The notes: generated from the sequence alone by a model not told the origin. Shown: positions 11,041 to 26,100, counted from the first letter of the stretch. The stretch is DNA of 64,000 nucleotides from Holacanthus passer (GCA_025331565.1 JAFREQ010000014.1:9070501-9134500), one strand, 5' to 3'. Translations and numbers: made by a program.

Positions 11041-12714
11041 CTTACCATCTTTAAGTTCAATCAATCCAAAATATGTGAATAAAATCATAACATGAAAGAG
11101 GAATGTAAGAACCTAAATGTGAAATATATATTTTAATAATTATTAAAATTAAATTAATAATTTCAATGACAATATCAATAAAAGCCACAGCAAAACATTC
11201 TACCATATGCAAATATTTCTTACTCCATTTGAGAATTTATAAAATAATTATGAAATTCTACAAATTATACATCCAAAATATTAATGTCAGGAAATAACTG
11301 TTCTGTAATTGTAATTGTAGATATCAGAACTTAAAGTTCTGATATCTACATTGTTAGTATTATAATATAGTATTATAATGTTCAGTGTTCAATGTAGACA
11401 TACTGCACATCATTATTTTTGGCCAACTACACCAATTGCCCACAGGATGATGCTATTGTTCAACTCTCTCAGGTTCAGTTTGCTTTACAGTATGTCAGCT
11501 AAGAAAACATGTACTCTCCACCATATATTCTGTACTTGTTTCCCTTTTGTCATAACATTTGTTGTAAACCTGGATAAAAGTTTCAAAATGAGAGTTTAAT
11601 TCCAATTGAGGAAACATGGGGACTCTACATTCATCTCCAAGATTTTCTCCATCTATGATGATGAAGTTGTCCCACCTTTTTGGTATCCAGACGTATTTGT
11701 AGGTTGGAGGTTTGACTACTGTCATTGGTAGTTGGATACTGTTTGGTATTTTAAATTGTAGGAATATGTTTTTGGATAAAAGATGAGTCTATCTCTGGAA
11801 GATATGTGTGATATTCTCCAGTCTTCTCCAAAATGGGAACATGATAGCTGTTCCTCCATCAACTGCAAGAAATCAGCTCCTACTGTCTTGTGAGCAAAGA
11901 CTTTCTGGTTTTGAGGTCACAGATCAAGGTAAGATGCTTTCTGTGCAGACAGATATCAGTATGTTACACTGTAGTTGTTGTATGGTCAGATAACCTTGGA
12001 GGCCTTGGCAGCTTGCATCAGAATCTGACTAGACTGAACGGTTGTTCTTAGCGTCAATAAGATGATATGAACTTATTTCTGGGCCAAGGTCATGAATTTA
12101 TCCTGTTATGTATATATTTTGCTGAAACTCAACAAAAACAATTTTTTTTTAGAAAAGATAGTGAAGGTAAGCTGTGATATTTACTTTGAACTAAAAATGA
12201 AATATGTCAAGATTAAATTGATTATCCTGAGCACAGATGAAGACAAAACTCTTCCTGTAAATTAATCTAAAATAAACAGGATTACGGCAAAAAAAATATG
12301 TGGAATTACCCTAAATTTAGATTATTGATGAGAAAGTGATCAAGGATCATGTTAGAGAGGAGGGTATTTCCTCAAGTACTGCAAGTGTAATATAAAAGTA
12401 CCGGTGCTTTTTTGTGAATTGTGTTTTATTTTACTTTTTATTTTGCTCTATAAACAAGAAGTTCATTACACACAGAAGTTTAAAGATAAAAACACAAGAC
12501 ATACCCACCCACAGACATTGACACTGTACTTACGATACACATGTACCCATAAAGCTGTATACAAATATATCCCACTTTCCATAAATCTGTCTTTCAATAT
12601 CTCATGTAAATCTGATTTAATTTACCTTCAGTGTAGTCTATAAAAAGTCCTACTTATCCTGTGTTCCAATTCATCAATTCATTAAAATAATATAGTGGAA
12701 CTTGCATATATTAA
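11041..12714. other. Intergenic AT-rich stretch without recognised genes
   Basis: Between the samhd1 array and the L2 fragment the sequence is AT-rich, and only short chance ORFs are present. Apart from the palindrome at 11316-11350 I see nothing that can be named. No splice-flanked exon matching a known family was found on either strand. Confidence 0.6.
11316..11350. repeat. Perfect 35-bp palindrome (17-bp arms, 1-base centre)
   Basis: TGTAGATATCAGAACTT at 11316-11332 is followed by a single A and then its exact reverse complement at 11334-11350. It is followed at once by two copies of a TAGTATTATAAT motif. It could be the collapsed end of a MITE or a cruciform-prone site. Confidence 0.85.
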
Positions 12715-13345
12715 CCTGGATGACCTGCAATTTTCTTTTGTTAAAACTGAAATTATTGCACTTGGCCCTGAAACATATTATCTAAAGATGGCATTGCCCT
12801 GGCCTCCCACACCACTATGTCCTGTAACTCTCCCATAAAACAAACTTTAAGACATTTTAACATTGCAAAAATCAGGTTCATCTTATCTCAAACAGATGCA
12901 GAAAAACTAGTCCATGCATTTGTTACTTCTAGGCTGGTTAATTGCCATTCGTCATTATCGTGCTGGCCCGATAAGTCCTTAAAGACCCTCCAATTGATCC
13001 AGAATGCTGCAGCACGTGTCTGACGTCACCTGACAAGAAGTAGGAAAAGATATCATATTTCTCCCATATCAGCTTCTCTGCACTGGCCCCCTGTCAAATC
13101 CAGAATAGAATTTAAATCCCTCTCCTCACCTACAAAGCCCTTAATAGACACAATTATATCTCGAAAAGCTCATAGTACTCGATTACCCTAACTGTGCTCC
13201 CAGAATGCAGGGTTACGGTTACTTGTGGTTCCAAGAGTCTCCAAAAGTAGAATGAAAGTCAACTATCAAGCTCCTCTCCTGTGGAACCAGATTTGAGTTT
13301 GAACCCTCTCCACATTTAAGAGCAGCCTTAACACCTTCCTCATGT
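12715..13345 (+). mobile_element. L2-type LINE fragment (3' end of the reverse-transcriptase ORF)
   Basis: On the plus strand, translation around 12721-12775 gives a QFSFVKTEIIALGPE-like stretch. At 12817-13020 a 68-codon open stretch contains AEKLVHAFVTSRLVNC and LKTLQLIQNAAARV. The following 300 bases decode in shifting frames to the typical LHW.PV..RI.FK block and end. This is the region between RT and the C-terminus of L2/CR1-like LINEs abundant in fish. Stops and frame changes show it is dead. The 5' end is missing and no clear 3' tail follows. Confidence 0.8.
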
Positions 13346-16300
13346 GAGCCTGTAAGCAAACCTTTAGTGTTGCATTAGCATTAGCTATAGCATTTTTTAA
13401 TCCTGCACATTTTCCTGCAAATACAATTTTTACACCAGTGGAGTTTAAATAGAGGGCTAATAGAATATTTGACTACTTCCAACTCTGAGGGCTGTGTCCC
13501 TCAAAGACTCATAGCCTGAGCATGTGGGTAATCAAGGATTTCTCCATGGTAATGCTACTGTTCCCTAACTGCCTGAGCCCCGGTAATCGGCCTAAAACCC
13601 AGCAAAGTCTGACTGCTTTTATTCACTCAATGGTACTTTTATCCACACGTGAGGGAACAGAAAGAAAAGCCTCTTGGCCTGCAAGACTTAGCTATGAACC
13701 CCTTCCCCCTAGTTTACATTAGTAATAATTGCAGATATTTGGAATATTTCTACCTCTTTAAAGTCCTCGGCCATTGAGTCCATGCAGTTTAGGGAAATCA
13801 TCAATGTGATTGACAGGAGGCTCACACACAACTTAAATGCTTTAAGCTGCCGTTACCCGACAGTTATCCTCCTCTCTCTATTAAAGCCAAGTCTTCGTTT
13901 CAGTTTGTTGAGCGCCTCAGTGAAGGAGACCATTACTGGGATCATGCAGCTTACTGCTTAAGACTGCTCACATTTCAAATTTCAAATGAACCGTTACCTC
14001 GTAATATGACATGAAAAGAGGGGAAGTTGTTGCATCTTCCTGACCAGATACACTCCATGAGTTTCATGTGGTGAGAAATGCCATAATCAACAAAGCAGTG
14101 TCTTCTCACCACTGGCGGAAGAAGTATTCAGAGCTGTTGCTCAAGTTAAAGTCTGAGGGATTTTAAGATAATTATGATTCAGAAATAAGTAGTGATTATA
14201 TCGGTAAAATAAATGTTGAGTGAAAAGTAAAATCTTTCTCACTAAATCAATCCAATATACAGTAATGATTCTGTGTTTATACCATCTGTTAAGTAATGAT
14301 CCGAAATTTCCTTGGACAAGAGACAACACAACCTGCCGCCACACATCCAGGATCACATTTACTCTTTCTTTCTTTCTTTTTTTTTTTTTTTTTTTTTAAT
14401 TTTACACTTTTTTACACTGTCCGTCATGCATATGCAGTGTAAATATTAGCTAAACACAGTTGGACCCCGTGCAACTGACAGGAGATTACAACTGTTTTGA
14501 ACCACCCCTTCTTCCACCACTGGCCAAATGAACAAAGTGCTTTTCTGCCATGTATCAACCATTAACACTAAAGTCATTAGATTATGTATTGCAACACAAA
14601 GAAGACTTAGATGTGTTAAAACCATGCAAGTGGGTGGTATAAAGTAAGCCCCGTGTATATGTCAGCCATACCAGACGTCTCCACATCTAAACAAGACCTG
14701 CTGGGGAGCTTTGCTTCGCTTCGCTTCATCCCAACGCTGTGAAAACTTGTATGTCCAAGAGGGTGACCTTTCGGGGAATAAGGATGATTTTTGACATCAT
14801 CTAATAACTTTTATTAACTTCATGACCCTAAAAGGTTGGAGAATTGTATCACTTTATAGAGGATAATGTAACCCTTGAGTATGTCTTACAACAAGAAAAC
14901 ATAGAGATAAGAGGTTTTTACCTGACAGCCATGATGGGCTCTCTCCATTAGACAGAGGAGAGGCCTGCAAAACATGCATTCTGTGTTTAGAAAAGTATTT
15001 AGTGAAAGCCAATAAAGGAAACAAAGGAAAGCATGCATGCGTCATAGCCAATGCTTCATTGCTGACTTTTTCCGAAAAGTACTTTTGCCCGTATTAATCC
15101 TCTTTATACAAAATGATCAAATAAAATGTAAACTTAACCTGAAACAAAGTGACGGCTCTAGATTTCAAAAACACATTTATCCTCAATTTACCCCAGAGCT
15201 TAAAATATTTAAATGTTTCCACGAAAGCCTTTTCTGACCTCTTCTGCTGAGTGTTTTCTTCCTTCAAACGCATTTTTATTTAAGTACATGGACCATGATG
15301 AAAACAGTCTGTGGGGTAAATAGAGCTCTGTGTTTATGGCGACACCGGACTCTGGAAGTGAATTCAACGGATATCTTTTGGCCTTTCATAAACAACGTTC
15401 CTTGAATTCTCTGTATTGTGTCATGCTCAGGGCAAAAAGGAAAAAAAGGTCCTTAACTGCAGAGAATAAATAACGTTTGAAATAAACAATGATTTGTCTT
15501 AAAATGTCCTTTTTCATAGTACAACATCTGTGCTTCATGATATTGATCTTTACTCATTTTAAAGCTGCAGTGTGTGCTCATTTAGTCCTTCATTTCCTAC
15601 TGCCTTTCTTGTTCTCACACCAGAAAGAAGAAAAGAGAGACCAAAAAAGAAGAAAGTATTCAGTTTCACATAATTTATTACATTGCATTTTTCCAAAAAA
15701 GTATGAAATGCTTGGACAAAGTTAACAGAATTCTTTTCTCACAGTATGAACATTACAGAGAAATTACTGCATACATCACTTATTTAAATGTCCACAGCAG
15801 CATTAGTGATGTCACGGCACAAAGCAATGTGATCCATCTGCTATTCACACTGTGTCTGTTGGTGCAAAGGAGCAAATTGTGCACAATACATTACTGTGTA
15901 ATACAAATATACTCAGCAAGGTGGTGAAAGAGGCAACACTTAACGTCCCATATTTAGCATGTGTAAGCAGTATATAAACATTTAATGAATGGTTCCCAAC
16001 ACATTAATCGTGGCAGATATAAGCATTTATTACTGTGTGTGTGTCATTTGTTACTTGTAACTCCTCTTGTGGGCGACTTGGAGTGGAGGCTGGTGTAAAC
16101 AGATAATGAATGGCAATATAGTAAAACACAGTTATTCTCATAAAAATATGTCACTATAGGAGAAGTTATAATACTATACATCAATAAACACTTAAAAATG
16201 TCCTTTTATCTCCGCATGACTACATTTTAGTGAGTTATAAACCATTTTAAATGTTTATATAGAGCTCATAAAGTAGGGTAAAAAAAAGTGTTACCATGAA

Positions 16301-17183
16301 ATATCACAACAGTTCCAAACGTAGTGCATACTCTAACCGAATTTCCAGGAAACTGGCAAAAGAAAACCATGAATTAATGTGTTTTTCCATCCACCACCGT
16401 TAAAGCGAATATTGGCAATTGAATGCATCAAGAGAAAGAGTAGGTGGAGCTAATTCTTCAGTTGGGTGCCATTGCAGAGGAAGAGTGTCAGTCAAACCTC
16501 AAAAAGTAGAAAACAATGATGGAAACAATGGCTTTATATTTGTTTGCACTTTGTTGAATTTTACTTTTATTGATACATCAAATTTTCCACCTCATCTAAA
16601 CATAAAAATATTGTTTTTTTCTTTGAATTTTCTGCATTTCCACCATTTTTATGTGCAAAATATACTGAAACATACTGACACATGGATTCACATATCCAAC
16701 ACGGCACAAGATGGTTTCCAAAAACCTGTTGTGCTAAATTTACCAGATTATAGCATCCAGACAGAAATCTGCTGTAAAATCTATAAAGAGGGTCAATTGT
16801 GCAGGTGAGGTCAGAGTGACTTCATTAAATGGACTGTCCATTCTGCCGCATTCAGGTCCCATCTCTGCAGTTTGGAAGATACTGGATCCCCTTTAGGTGT
16901 CACTGAATGTCATTCTCTGTGCTGCCTTGCATTCAGAATGCAATTTAAATGTCAATGAACACAGTTTAGTTTATCATTCAATAAAGACAAATATGCCAAG
17001 AAATGGTGCATTACATTGACACAGTGTACACACACAATGCACAGTAGAGTACTTGATATGCAACCTTTTCAGAGTTCATTTAAGTCATTTCAAGATAGCA
17101 GGCAGTGATTATCACAGAAAGTGAACTAGAGAACTGGTATTCAACCCATTTTTTTTTTGTGTCTCTCCTTCCTTAAGCTTATG
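13346..17183. other. Intergenic region, probably including the nuak1 3' UTR
   Basis: No protein-coding exon was recognised. The kinase gene ends at 17184 on the minus strand, so its 3' UTR should occupy part of this stretch. Minus-strand AATAAA signals lie at 16026-16031 and 15674-15679, which would give a UTR of roughly 1.1-1.5 kb. A pyrimidine-rich run lies near 14365-14398. The 129-codon ORF at 16419-16808 shows no family resemblance. Confidence 0.5.
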
Positions 17184-20100
17184 TTAGCATTTCCTTCTGT
17201 CCTTCTCTGTCTCCACCAACTCCGTCTGCCTCAGCGGCTCCAGGTCCTCCTCAGAGCTGCAGGCGCTGTGCTGCATCCCCCGGGAGAAAATCCTGCGACG
17301 TGATTGGGCGCTGAGGTCCAGTAGGTCAAAGGAATCGGAGGAGAAGAGGCTGTCCTCACTCACCACACTGGAGGGGCGGCTGCGGCGACCCTCGGCGCCC
17401 CCTGTGGCGTGGAGGAGGTGCTGCAGGGCCTCTGGGAATATCGTGGGGGCTGAAGAGGGAGACGAGTGGTGGTCATCAGGAAGATCCAGACTGCGAGAGA
17501 ACTTGCCGTTGCGTTTCAGAATCCCCTTCCTTCTTCTTACTGCCTCTGTACGCATGGTGGGGCTGTCGTCTGCCGCTGGGAGACAAGTGCGCTGTTTGTG
17601 GGAGCACGAATCACCTGCATCGCTCTCTTTAACTCCCTCTCCAGTGACAATTCTCTCTGAGGATGAGCCATAACCTGATTCCCCTCCATACAAGTTCTTT
17701 AGTATCCCCTTCTTGGGCATTTTGGATGAGGGCTGACTGAATGTAGAAGGAGGTGGCAGACTGGTGGACAGGACATCAGCATGTGTGTGGGCAAGAACAT
17801 GTGTTCGATAAGGCTTGGGAGCAGCATTACAAGGTTGAGAGGGAGAGTTTTCTTTAGGAGGGCTGTGAAAAACTGAGTCAAAACTCCTCTGGGGTTTCAG
17901 AATACCTTTGGGTTTCTTTCTTTCAGCAGTGGAAGTGGCAGAAATCGCAGCAGAGGATGCAGCTGTTGCACAAGCGCCACCACAAGCTCCCAGTGCAGTC
18001 TGAGGAATTGCATTCTCCTTGCGTGACTTCCTGAGGCTCGACACTCCTCCGCGCATCCTCCCTCCTCCACCTCCTCCACGGTCGCTCTTCAGAGGTAAGC
18101 TGAAGTAAAAGGGGTTGGGAGAGAGCTGAGCGGGACAGGAAGAGTCTGAGGCCAGGCGCCCCGCGTCAACAGTCATGTTGCTGGTGGCTGCGACCCGATT
18201 CTGCCAGTCGATGTAGCGAGCCAGCAGTGGGGAGGGGCATTCTTGATGTGGAGATGAAGGGCAGTCACACACACTCTCTTCAAAACCCCAGTTCACCCAC
18301 CAGTGGTTGGCCACATCCTCTATGGTAGCCCTCTCGTCCACACGCACTGTCAACAACCAGTCGATAAGAGCGCAGGCATCTGGAGGGAACAGAGTCAACA
18401 GTTATTTATAGCAGACGAAAACAATGCAGTTGACAGAATACTACATGAGAACAACACACAACACAATCAAATCAGAATATAAGTATAATGCTAATGGAGA
18501 CATGGACACTGTAAAGGTTCACCTGAGGGTGGGTTGGGTCTGCGGTAGCGACCTTGGCTGATCTGCTCTGTGAGCGTGGTGTGGCTGGCCCCATCAAAGG
18601 GCATGCTGCTGTACACCAGGGCATACAGCAGCACCCCCAGCGCCCAGCAGTCCACCTAGCACACGAAAACACACATAATGAAGAACATGTTGTGCACGTA
18701 ACTCAAAAAAGTCTTAGATTTAATGCATTGAAGGGGTGCATGATTTTAAGTGTGACAAAAAATAGAGTGTCTGCAAATGTGCCTCGTCTTTTGATTTTCT
18801 CTAACACTCAGCTTTATAAAATCTGATATTTGAGATTTGGAAAATTAAGCTTTGCCTGACCTAATAACTGTGGTTCTTCTGCAGCATATGAAAGACTAAA
18901 TCAGTGCTTTAATGCTGTGCCATTTTAAAATGGATTGAATTAAAGATGTATTAAAGGTGTCGCTCGTAGTAGTGAACCCACAGAGAATTATCACCTGACT
19001 CTGTAGTTCGCCTCAGCTCTACATGGGTCACTTTACTGTCTTTCAGCTCCTTGTTTTTGTTTTACAGGACACAACTTTCCTGTTCTGGTTTTGCTGTATT
19101 ATTCCATACACCATATGTAATGACTAAATCAAGAATGATTCAGCATTAATCATGATGTAACTTAATTGAAAACATCCATAACTTTTGGAAACATTGGTGA
19201 TGGCAGTGTGTTGACCCACCTCTGGCCCCTGGTAGGGCAGTCCTTTCACTATCTCTGGGGCAGCATAGAGTGGACTTCCACAGTAGGTCTGCAGCAGAGA
19301 GCCATTCTGGAAATGATTGGAAAGGCCGAAGTCAGCCAGCTGCAGAGTCAGAGAAGGAGAGAACATAAAATAATATGTTTTGATTATAATTATTTATTAT
19401 AATTACTTGCTACTACTGTTTCTGAGCTAGATAACTTTATAATGGAAATGAGAATAATAACAAAAGGTAAAAGTCTTGTCACAGCTGTGGCTGCCACAAC
19501 AGTAGTAGCACATTTTCCAAGAGGACATTAGTGTAACTCAGTAGACTGCCAAGCCACTAAATTAAAACAACATGATCCATTGGATTGATCTATTAATAAA
19601 TAAAAGACCGACCATAAGTGATGCTAAAAATGAGACCAATAAAGCAGGCAATGCATATTAAACAAAACCTTAAAAATGAACAATTGTAAAAACAAAAACA
19701 ACCAAAAAACTAACTACAAAAAAAAAAAAACAGGCATCATATGTCATTGAAAAGTTTCACGGCTGTGGGCACAAAAGACCAGTCCAGTATGAGTGTCTAT
19801 CTGTGTGTTCACATGTTTGTTTTTAAGTAAACAAAAGGGTTTATGTGACAGTGAGTCTCAGTCATAGATGGCATTAATGTCTAACAGCTGACAACACAGA
19901 GTGCTTTAACTTTCAGACAGCATGGACTAATCAGTTAACACCGGACCCTTTATAAATTTCACTCACTCATTCACTCCAACACTCATCCTCATGCCATCCA
20001 GATTCCTTTTCAGTGAGTATGTACTGCAGACTCTTAGCCATGTGGCAAAAACACAATAACCCAAAGCAATTCCTTTTAAAGGAGCCAAAAATAGGTATGT

Positions 20101-23100
20101 TGAGCTTTTGCCAATGTAAGTGTGAGTGAGGAAAGAGCAGAAGGCCAAAAACATCAGGCTGCTTACGCTCACGTAACGGAACAATCACTCACTCGAGGCT
20201 GCGAGAGCCATACGCAGACATACCGAGGCTCCTCTCTATCTGAAGAGATTATTAACATGAGCACCAGCCTGCTATCAGCCCCTCCGGTGTTAAAAATACT
20301 CAACCTGACAGCTTTATTTCCGTGGAACAGAGGTTCAGGGCAACAGAGACCTCACAGATGAAAGATGACACTGTGTGTACAAGAGTCTATATTAGACATA
20401 CAGAGGCAATAATGACGTGTGGACTGATCATGTGAGTTGTGTAGTTTATACAGCTTTACTTTCTACAAGCTACTGTATGTTTGTATGTGTGTCAGAGATA
20501 CATCTGTGTGAGGCTCCTGAAGAGACATTCCTCAGTGCTAAATGCTTGTAGAGGACGCACTTCTTTTAAAGAGTGCATACAAACAACTCCTGTACATGTG
20601 CCTAAAATTACACGGCCTGTTGTGAGACGCCATCGTCTCTCACACACATGCCGGACTGAAACAGATCCCTGGTTAATGTCTTATGTAACGAGGGGTGGGG
20701 TTGGATCCAAATGCAACACACTAGAACAGATGGTTGGTAAGGTCCTTTATTAAAGACAAAAGAAATCTTCTGAAACAAAACTCACTGAAGGGGTCCTGTC
20801 CAGGATTGCCAAACAAAAAAAAAACCACAGGGACAGGCAGACAGAAATCATAAACATGAACTATAAACCAGGGACTGAAGCCTTGATGACAGAGAGCAGA
20901 TCCAACAAAGACATGAACACAAACAAGAATGAGAGGAAGAACAATGAAGTGGAGTGTCTTATATAAAGTGCTGACTGGAAACTGAAAACAGCTGGGTGCA
21001 CAGGTGAGATGATTAGGTGGGAGTGGCTGACAGGTGAGGTGAGGCAGAGGCGGGGTGAGTGGAGCTAAGCTGCTTTCGAGGGTCTTGTGATAACATCATG
21101 TGAGAAGAAAGTGAAACAGCATTGGTGCAACGAGCAAAATCATCTGGTTTGTCAGAATGAGGATCAGATCTGATTTGTGTTTGGCTTTATAAGAGTATCA
21201 GTTCCCTCTTATCCAATGAATCGATCAGCTCATCCAATGTGGTCAAATGACATCCTTGCTGCATATCTCTCCCTTGTTTCCTGTCATCTCTCTAGCACTA
21301 TCTTAATAGTTCATGAATACATGAAACAAACACTTCTGAAAACAGAAAAACACCAACTCTGCAGACTTCTGCCACTTCTGGGATGAAAACAGTCAAAGCC
21401 AAGCAGCCATACATTGCACAGAGGCTGTGTCATTTCCTGCGGCGGATGCTGTGAGAGGCTGATGTGCCGACCCCTGAGGTTTGCAGTGACTGAAGAGCCA
21501 CTAAGAGGTCTGCATGTAGTGTTTTCTTTTGATGGACAGACAAAGCGTACTTATATTAAAACCCTCCGATTGGCACGATTGCCACTGGATTCCCTGCATT
21601 CCCCTTTGGCCGTGCACAGCTCCCATATAAGGAGAGGAATTCCCAAATAAGGCAAAAAATGACCCCTGGGTTGTTTTATAAGACCTGGCAGTATATTTGT
21701 TCTGGTTCAGTGTGCATGGTTTAAAAACACATTAAAATGACTGTGGGCAGAAAGTGCTCCAATGTATGTTCTGAATGTGCACTTTGTTGGCATTTTATTT
21801 TGGAGCTGGCAAGATAATCCATTACCAGCTGCACAACGTGAAGCTCCATTCCAGCATGCCAAAAACAACAATGGAAAAGGTTGCTTCCTGAAATGTATCA
21901 GCGTGTCATAAAGATTTATGCCTTTATGTTCCAAAACAAAAGTGCAATCAGGGATCTTTGAATTATGCATTGAAAAAAAAACCTGACGTATTTAATGCTC
22001 AGGCCAACAAAGCTTCTGTCAGAGAAAATGAAATTTATCCAGGGATAAATATCTTGTTTTTGGAATTAAACTGTTCTAATTTATTTTTCTAAACATGCAT
22101 AATCACAATTTTTTTTTTGGAAAGTGATATGGAGGCTCAGTTTGTGTAAGTTTAATAGATCTTACCTTTACATTCAGATCTTCATCTAAAAGGATGTTCT
22201 CCAGCTTGAGGTCTCGATGCACGACACCGTTCTGCAAGAGAGCAGAGACACATGAGGTCCTGTGCTGCTTCTTCCTTCCCGTTTACATGCAAATGTTTCC
22301 TCTCTGCATGCAAACATAAGACTGAAGGGTGTGAAGTTTACAATATAAACCCAGCCTGGGGTGCACCGGGGGTTTGTCTTTCATTTATAATTTTATAACC
22401 GTTAACATTCCACTAGGGCCTCGTGTTACAGGGCCATGTGTCTAACATATCAGAGGGCCTCGGGAAAGGCTCTTAGACTGTTTAATCATCAACAGGCATG
22501 AGGAAGTGCTTTGTTTGGGTTAATTCATCTGATGAGATGCGATTTGATCCCCTGATGGCATTAAGCACCTGGGAGCCAACGGGAAGCCACAGAGTGTAGA
22601 CAGCTGTGTAGTCTGGTGAGGAAGAGCCAGAGTACACTGGAGGTTCGATTGGAGGAAAAGTCTGTTGCAGGATCACTTGTATTCGAATAGGCAGCAAATC
22701 ATAAGGAGACAGTGCCGCTATAGATAACTGTGGCCACCCAGGAAGCTGCGTGACGCTGGGAAACTTTAAACGTTGCTGTCAGCTTCTCTTAAAGCCACCA
22801 GCTAATGAGCCAGAATAGGCTCCTTTCTTTCGTTAATTACATCCTCTTCAGGGCACTTAAGTGGAGGAAATGAACCATGACCTTAGACAATGTTTTGTGC
22901 ACAGTATGTACAGAATGTAAGCCTGTGTGTGCACGTGTATGAGTGTGTGTATGCAAGGCAGAGACAAGGAGAAAGAAGCAGAAGAAATATAGCTATGTGG
23001 TTAACCAGGTTATTATTCTCGCTATTTTCAAATCAAGAATAACAAAAAAAAAGCTACAAACGACTTGGAAAAATTTTCATTCTTCTCTTGAAGCCTCAAT

Positions 23101-26100
23101 AATCCCTCCATGTGCTTTGCATACCTCAGAGGCGCATTCAATAATTCATTCACGCCGGAACATTCATGTCTATTTTGGGACAATATTTGAGGGCACGAGG
23201 AGCATAAAATCCACCTCCCTGCCTGCAATAAAGCTACAGGAGCTGACTGATTATCTCTGAGTTTAGCGTGCGGGATTCACAAAGAAGCCAAGCTGCTAAA
23301 ATAAGACTGATAAGAGAGCAAAAACATTTCTGCCCCATCCAACTCAGCTGACCGCCAGGCACAAATCCTCACTTCTGCTGTACCGCACTTCTGTATTATT
23401 ATATATATAACAGGATTTATGTATTTCCTTTATTCTTGTTTTCCAGCACCGCTATGGATTCTATGCACACAACAATAAAAACAAAGAACAAAGAAGAATT
23501 TGAATTTGCAAGGGCTTACAGTAATGTGGAGGGACAAAGCAGGCTCATATGGGCAACGTGTTTGCTAAATGTGTCAGTGTGTGACTGTAAAAAACAGTCA
23601 AGGGATAATGCGCTCTTAACCCAGAGAGATCTGAAAACTCAAGTCAAGTTTTCCTGCAGTATTAGGATTAGGATTTAGTGGATTTAGTGGCACTGTATTT
23701 GCTTGTGCGCAGTTGAATACCGCAGCATGCAATTCAGCACGTGCCTACATGTAGTTTCCCTAATTTATACTGAATTCCAGTGGTGTATTTGCAGAAGGTA
23801 TGTGTGTATCTACAGTGTGTGTGTGTGTGTATAAACCTTGTGGCAGTAGTGGACAGCGGACGTGATTTGTCTGAAGATGCCTCTGGCTTCTGTTTCTGGC
23901 AGTCTCCTCCTCTCCTGGATGTAATCGTACAGCTCTCCCCTGCTGGCGTACTCCATCACTATCACAATCTTGTCCCGGCTCTCAAACACTGCACAGGACA
24001 CAGGACGCATTTACAGTATGGCATTATGCAGATGAGTTCATGACAGTGTTAGGGGATTCCTTCTTCACCACACAACAATAAGAGATGATATTCTGCATGT
24101 ACAGAAATGGAGACATGAATAAAAAAGAAGCTGGATGTTTGATATGTGTTGATCAACGTACAGGACTGTATATATCTGCATTCTGTTGCATGGCTGCAGG
24201 TTCAATTTCGTAAAGGCTTCCCCTCTAAGAGTTGTTGCTGTTGTTGTTGTTGAAGACTTTCCTTTGTGCCCTTGTGCCCTACACGGGACCCCTCAGGTGT
24301 GCTCCTGCAGTGTAATTCCCAATCACATTTTCAGGAGCAATAAATCCTCACCAGAAACAATTATCACCCACCTCCCACCGGTTGCGAGTTAGTTGTGATA
24401 TCTCAGCATGGCTTGTTTTGGAGTCAGAGTGTGAATGCAACACCACGGCAAGTGCCGGCCCTTTCATAAACAAGCACTCAGTTCACACAGCGGCGGAGAA
24501 GGCTACAGGCTGGCTGCAAACTACGTCAACAGATGCACTACAGACGTGAGTGCACTTGCTCACAGAGCACTGCTCGGCCTGCTATCTGTGGATACATAGG
24601 TGTCAAGGCTACACACTCCTCCGCATGGGGAAAATCCAGACACGGTTTGGCCATTGCGCCTCGATGCAGTTCGTCGCAACAGGCATTGCTGACCATCTCT
24701 CCCTCACTATAGTCACACCATACTTATAAACCCTCGATGTTCTGTCGATGGGGGTTCCCCTCGGGAGTGCGCAGAGATGGGTCTCTCTCTGGCTGGGGAG
24801 GCATGTGCCAGTCTCAGGCCTCAGTCTTCTCTGGAGGGAAAATGGGAGACTCCTCCATCTCTTCACATAGAGTGTACGTAGCCGTCATGGCGTGAAAGAA
24901 AATCTTCCCCACTGTGCGTGCACGCAGTGACGACTCCAGTAGCGACAACTCTCAGATGACTACGCATACACTCGTAGAATCTGGAGTTATGATATGTAAC
25001 TAATGTTCCCTGTTAATGTCTTTACCTCTAATGGATCCCATACAATGCCTCATTCACATGACAGATCGTGTACTAATACTTCTAAAGGATAAGGCTGCTG
25101 ACGATCTATATTTTGTTACTGTAAACAAAGGATCTAAACCAAGGACGTGCTATGCCTCCTGTCAACGCTGTTTTTGAAAACATAAATGTTGAAAATGGTT
25201 CAGAAATATTTGGCTTCATTTTTTCAAAGGTTAATTTATTTCCTAATTCAAACAGACACTGTAGCTTTTAGCAAACCTTATTCAAACAGGAGTAAGTAGT
25301 GTATTTGCATAGGACTATTTTCAGCTGTGGACTACTGAATAGTTACAGCAGAAAGAGAGTTTATGAAGAAAATGTACGTAAAATAAACTACTGTGCCAGA
25401 CTGGTGGAGGTCTATGGCCCAGAGAAAGGTGCTACAGTATATTGGGCTTTGGACAGAAAGGGAATAGTTGTTTCTAAGATCGGTTCATCGTTAGTTTTGG
25501 TCTTCAAATTAAATTTGTTGAATTTGATTAGCAGCATCATCCTTTATGGGCATTATTGTGCTCCAGACATATGTGGTAAAGGAGTATGACCATTCTTGAT
25601 TTCACAGCACCACTAATCTGTACTCAAAGTCACTGATTGACATTTTTGTCTCATGTAACTTTCTTTGAAACGTTCAGTCTGAAAATCCGTCCGTGCTTGC
25701 AGACTTACCCTCGTGGACGCGTATGATGTTGGAGTGCCTGAGCGAGGCGGTGATCTCGATCTCTCTCTGGATGTGAATTCTGTCCAGGTCGTCGGTGATG
25801 CGCTCCTTGCGGATCGACTTGATCGCTACCTGAGAAGGAAGGCACACCGTCAAATCTGTACGTGTTATATGAAACTTTGTGTTCAAATCTCACAAGTGAG
25901 TAAGTGTGGATGGTTAACAATTCCCTCTTTAAGTAATTCTGCAATCCTCCTGCAAACCAAACCAGCTAATTCATTTCTCCTTCACCTCCCTCACAACAAC
26001 TCGTCTGATGCACATGCAAACGTACAGTTCATGTATTACTTGTGTAGACATACATAGAAACAAAGACATGCATACTGTTGATAGTTCCACTCACACACAC

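Noticed and set aside
16419..16808. 129-codon plus-strand ORF
   Set aside because: AT-rich, no recognisable domain or splice context; it lies in the presumed nuak1 3' flank. Treated as chance.
17404..17673. Plus-strand ORFs opposite the nuak1 last exon
   Set aside because: Antisense shadows of a GC-rich coding exon whose minus-strand reading gives clear NUAK motifs.
22482..24866. Short ORFs in nuak1 introns 2-3, including a GC-richer block at about 24.6-24.9 kb
   Set aside because: Considered as extra exons. They are not flanked by phase-compatible splice sites, and the kinase is complete without them; the 24.6 kb block may be a repeat but I could not identify it.
25299..25589. 96-codon ORF inside nuak1 intron 2
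   Set aside because: Falls in a probable dispersed repeat that shares phrases with about 39.0 kb; no protein family seen.
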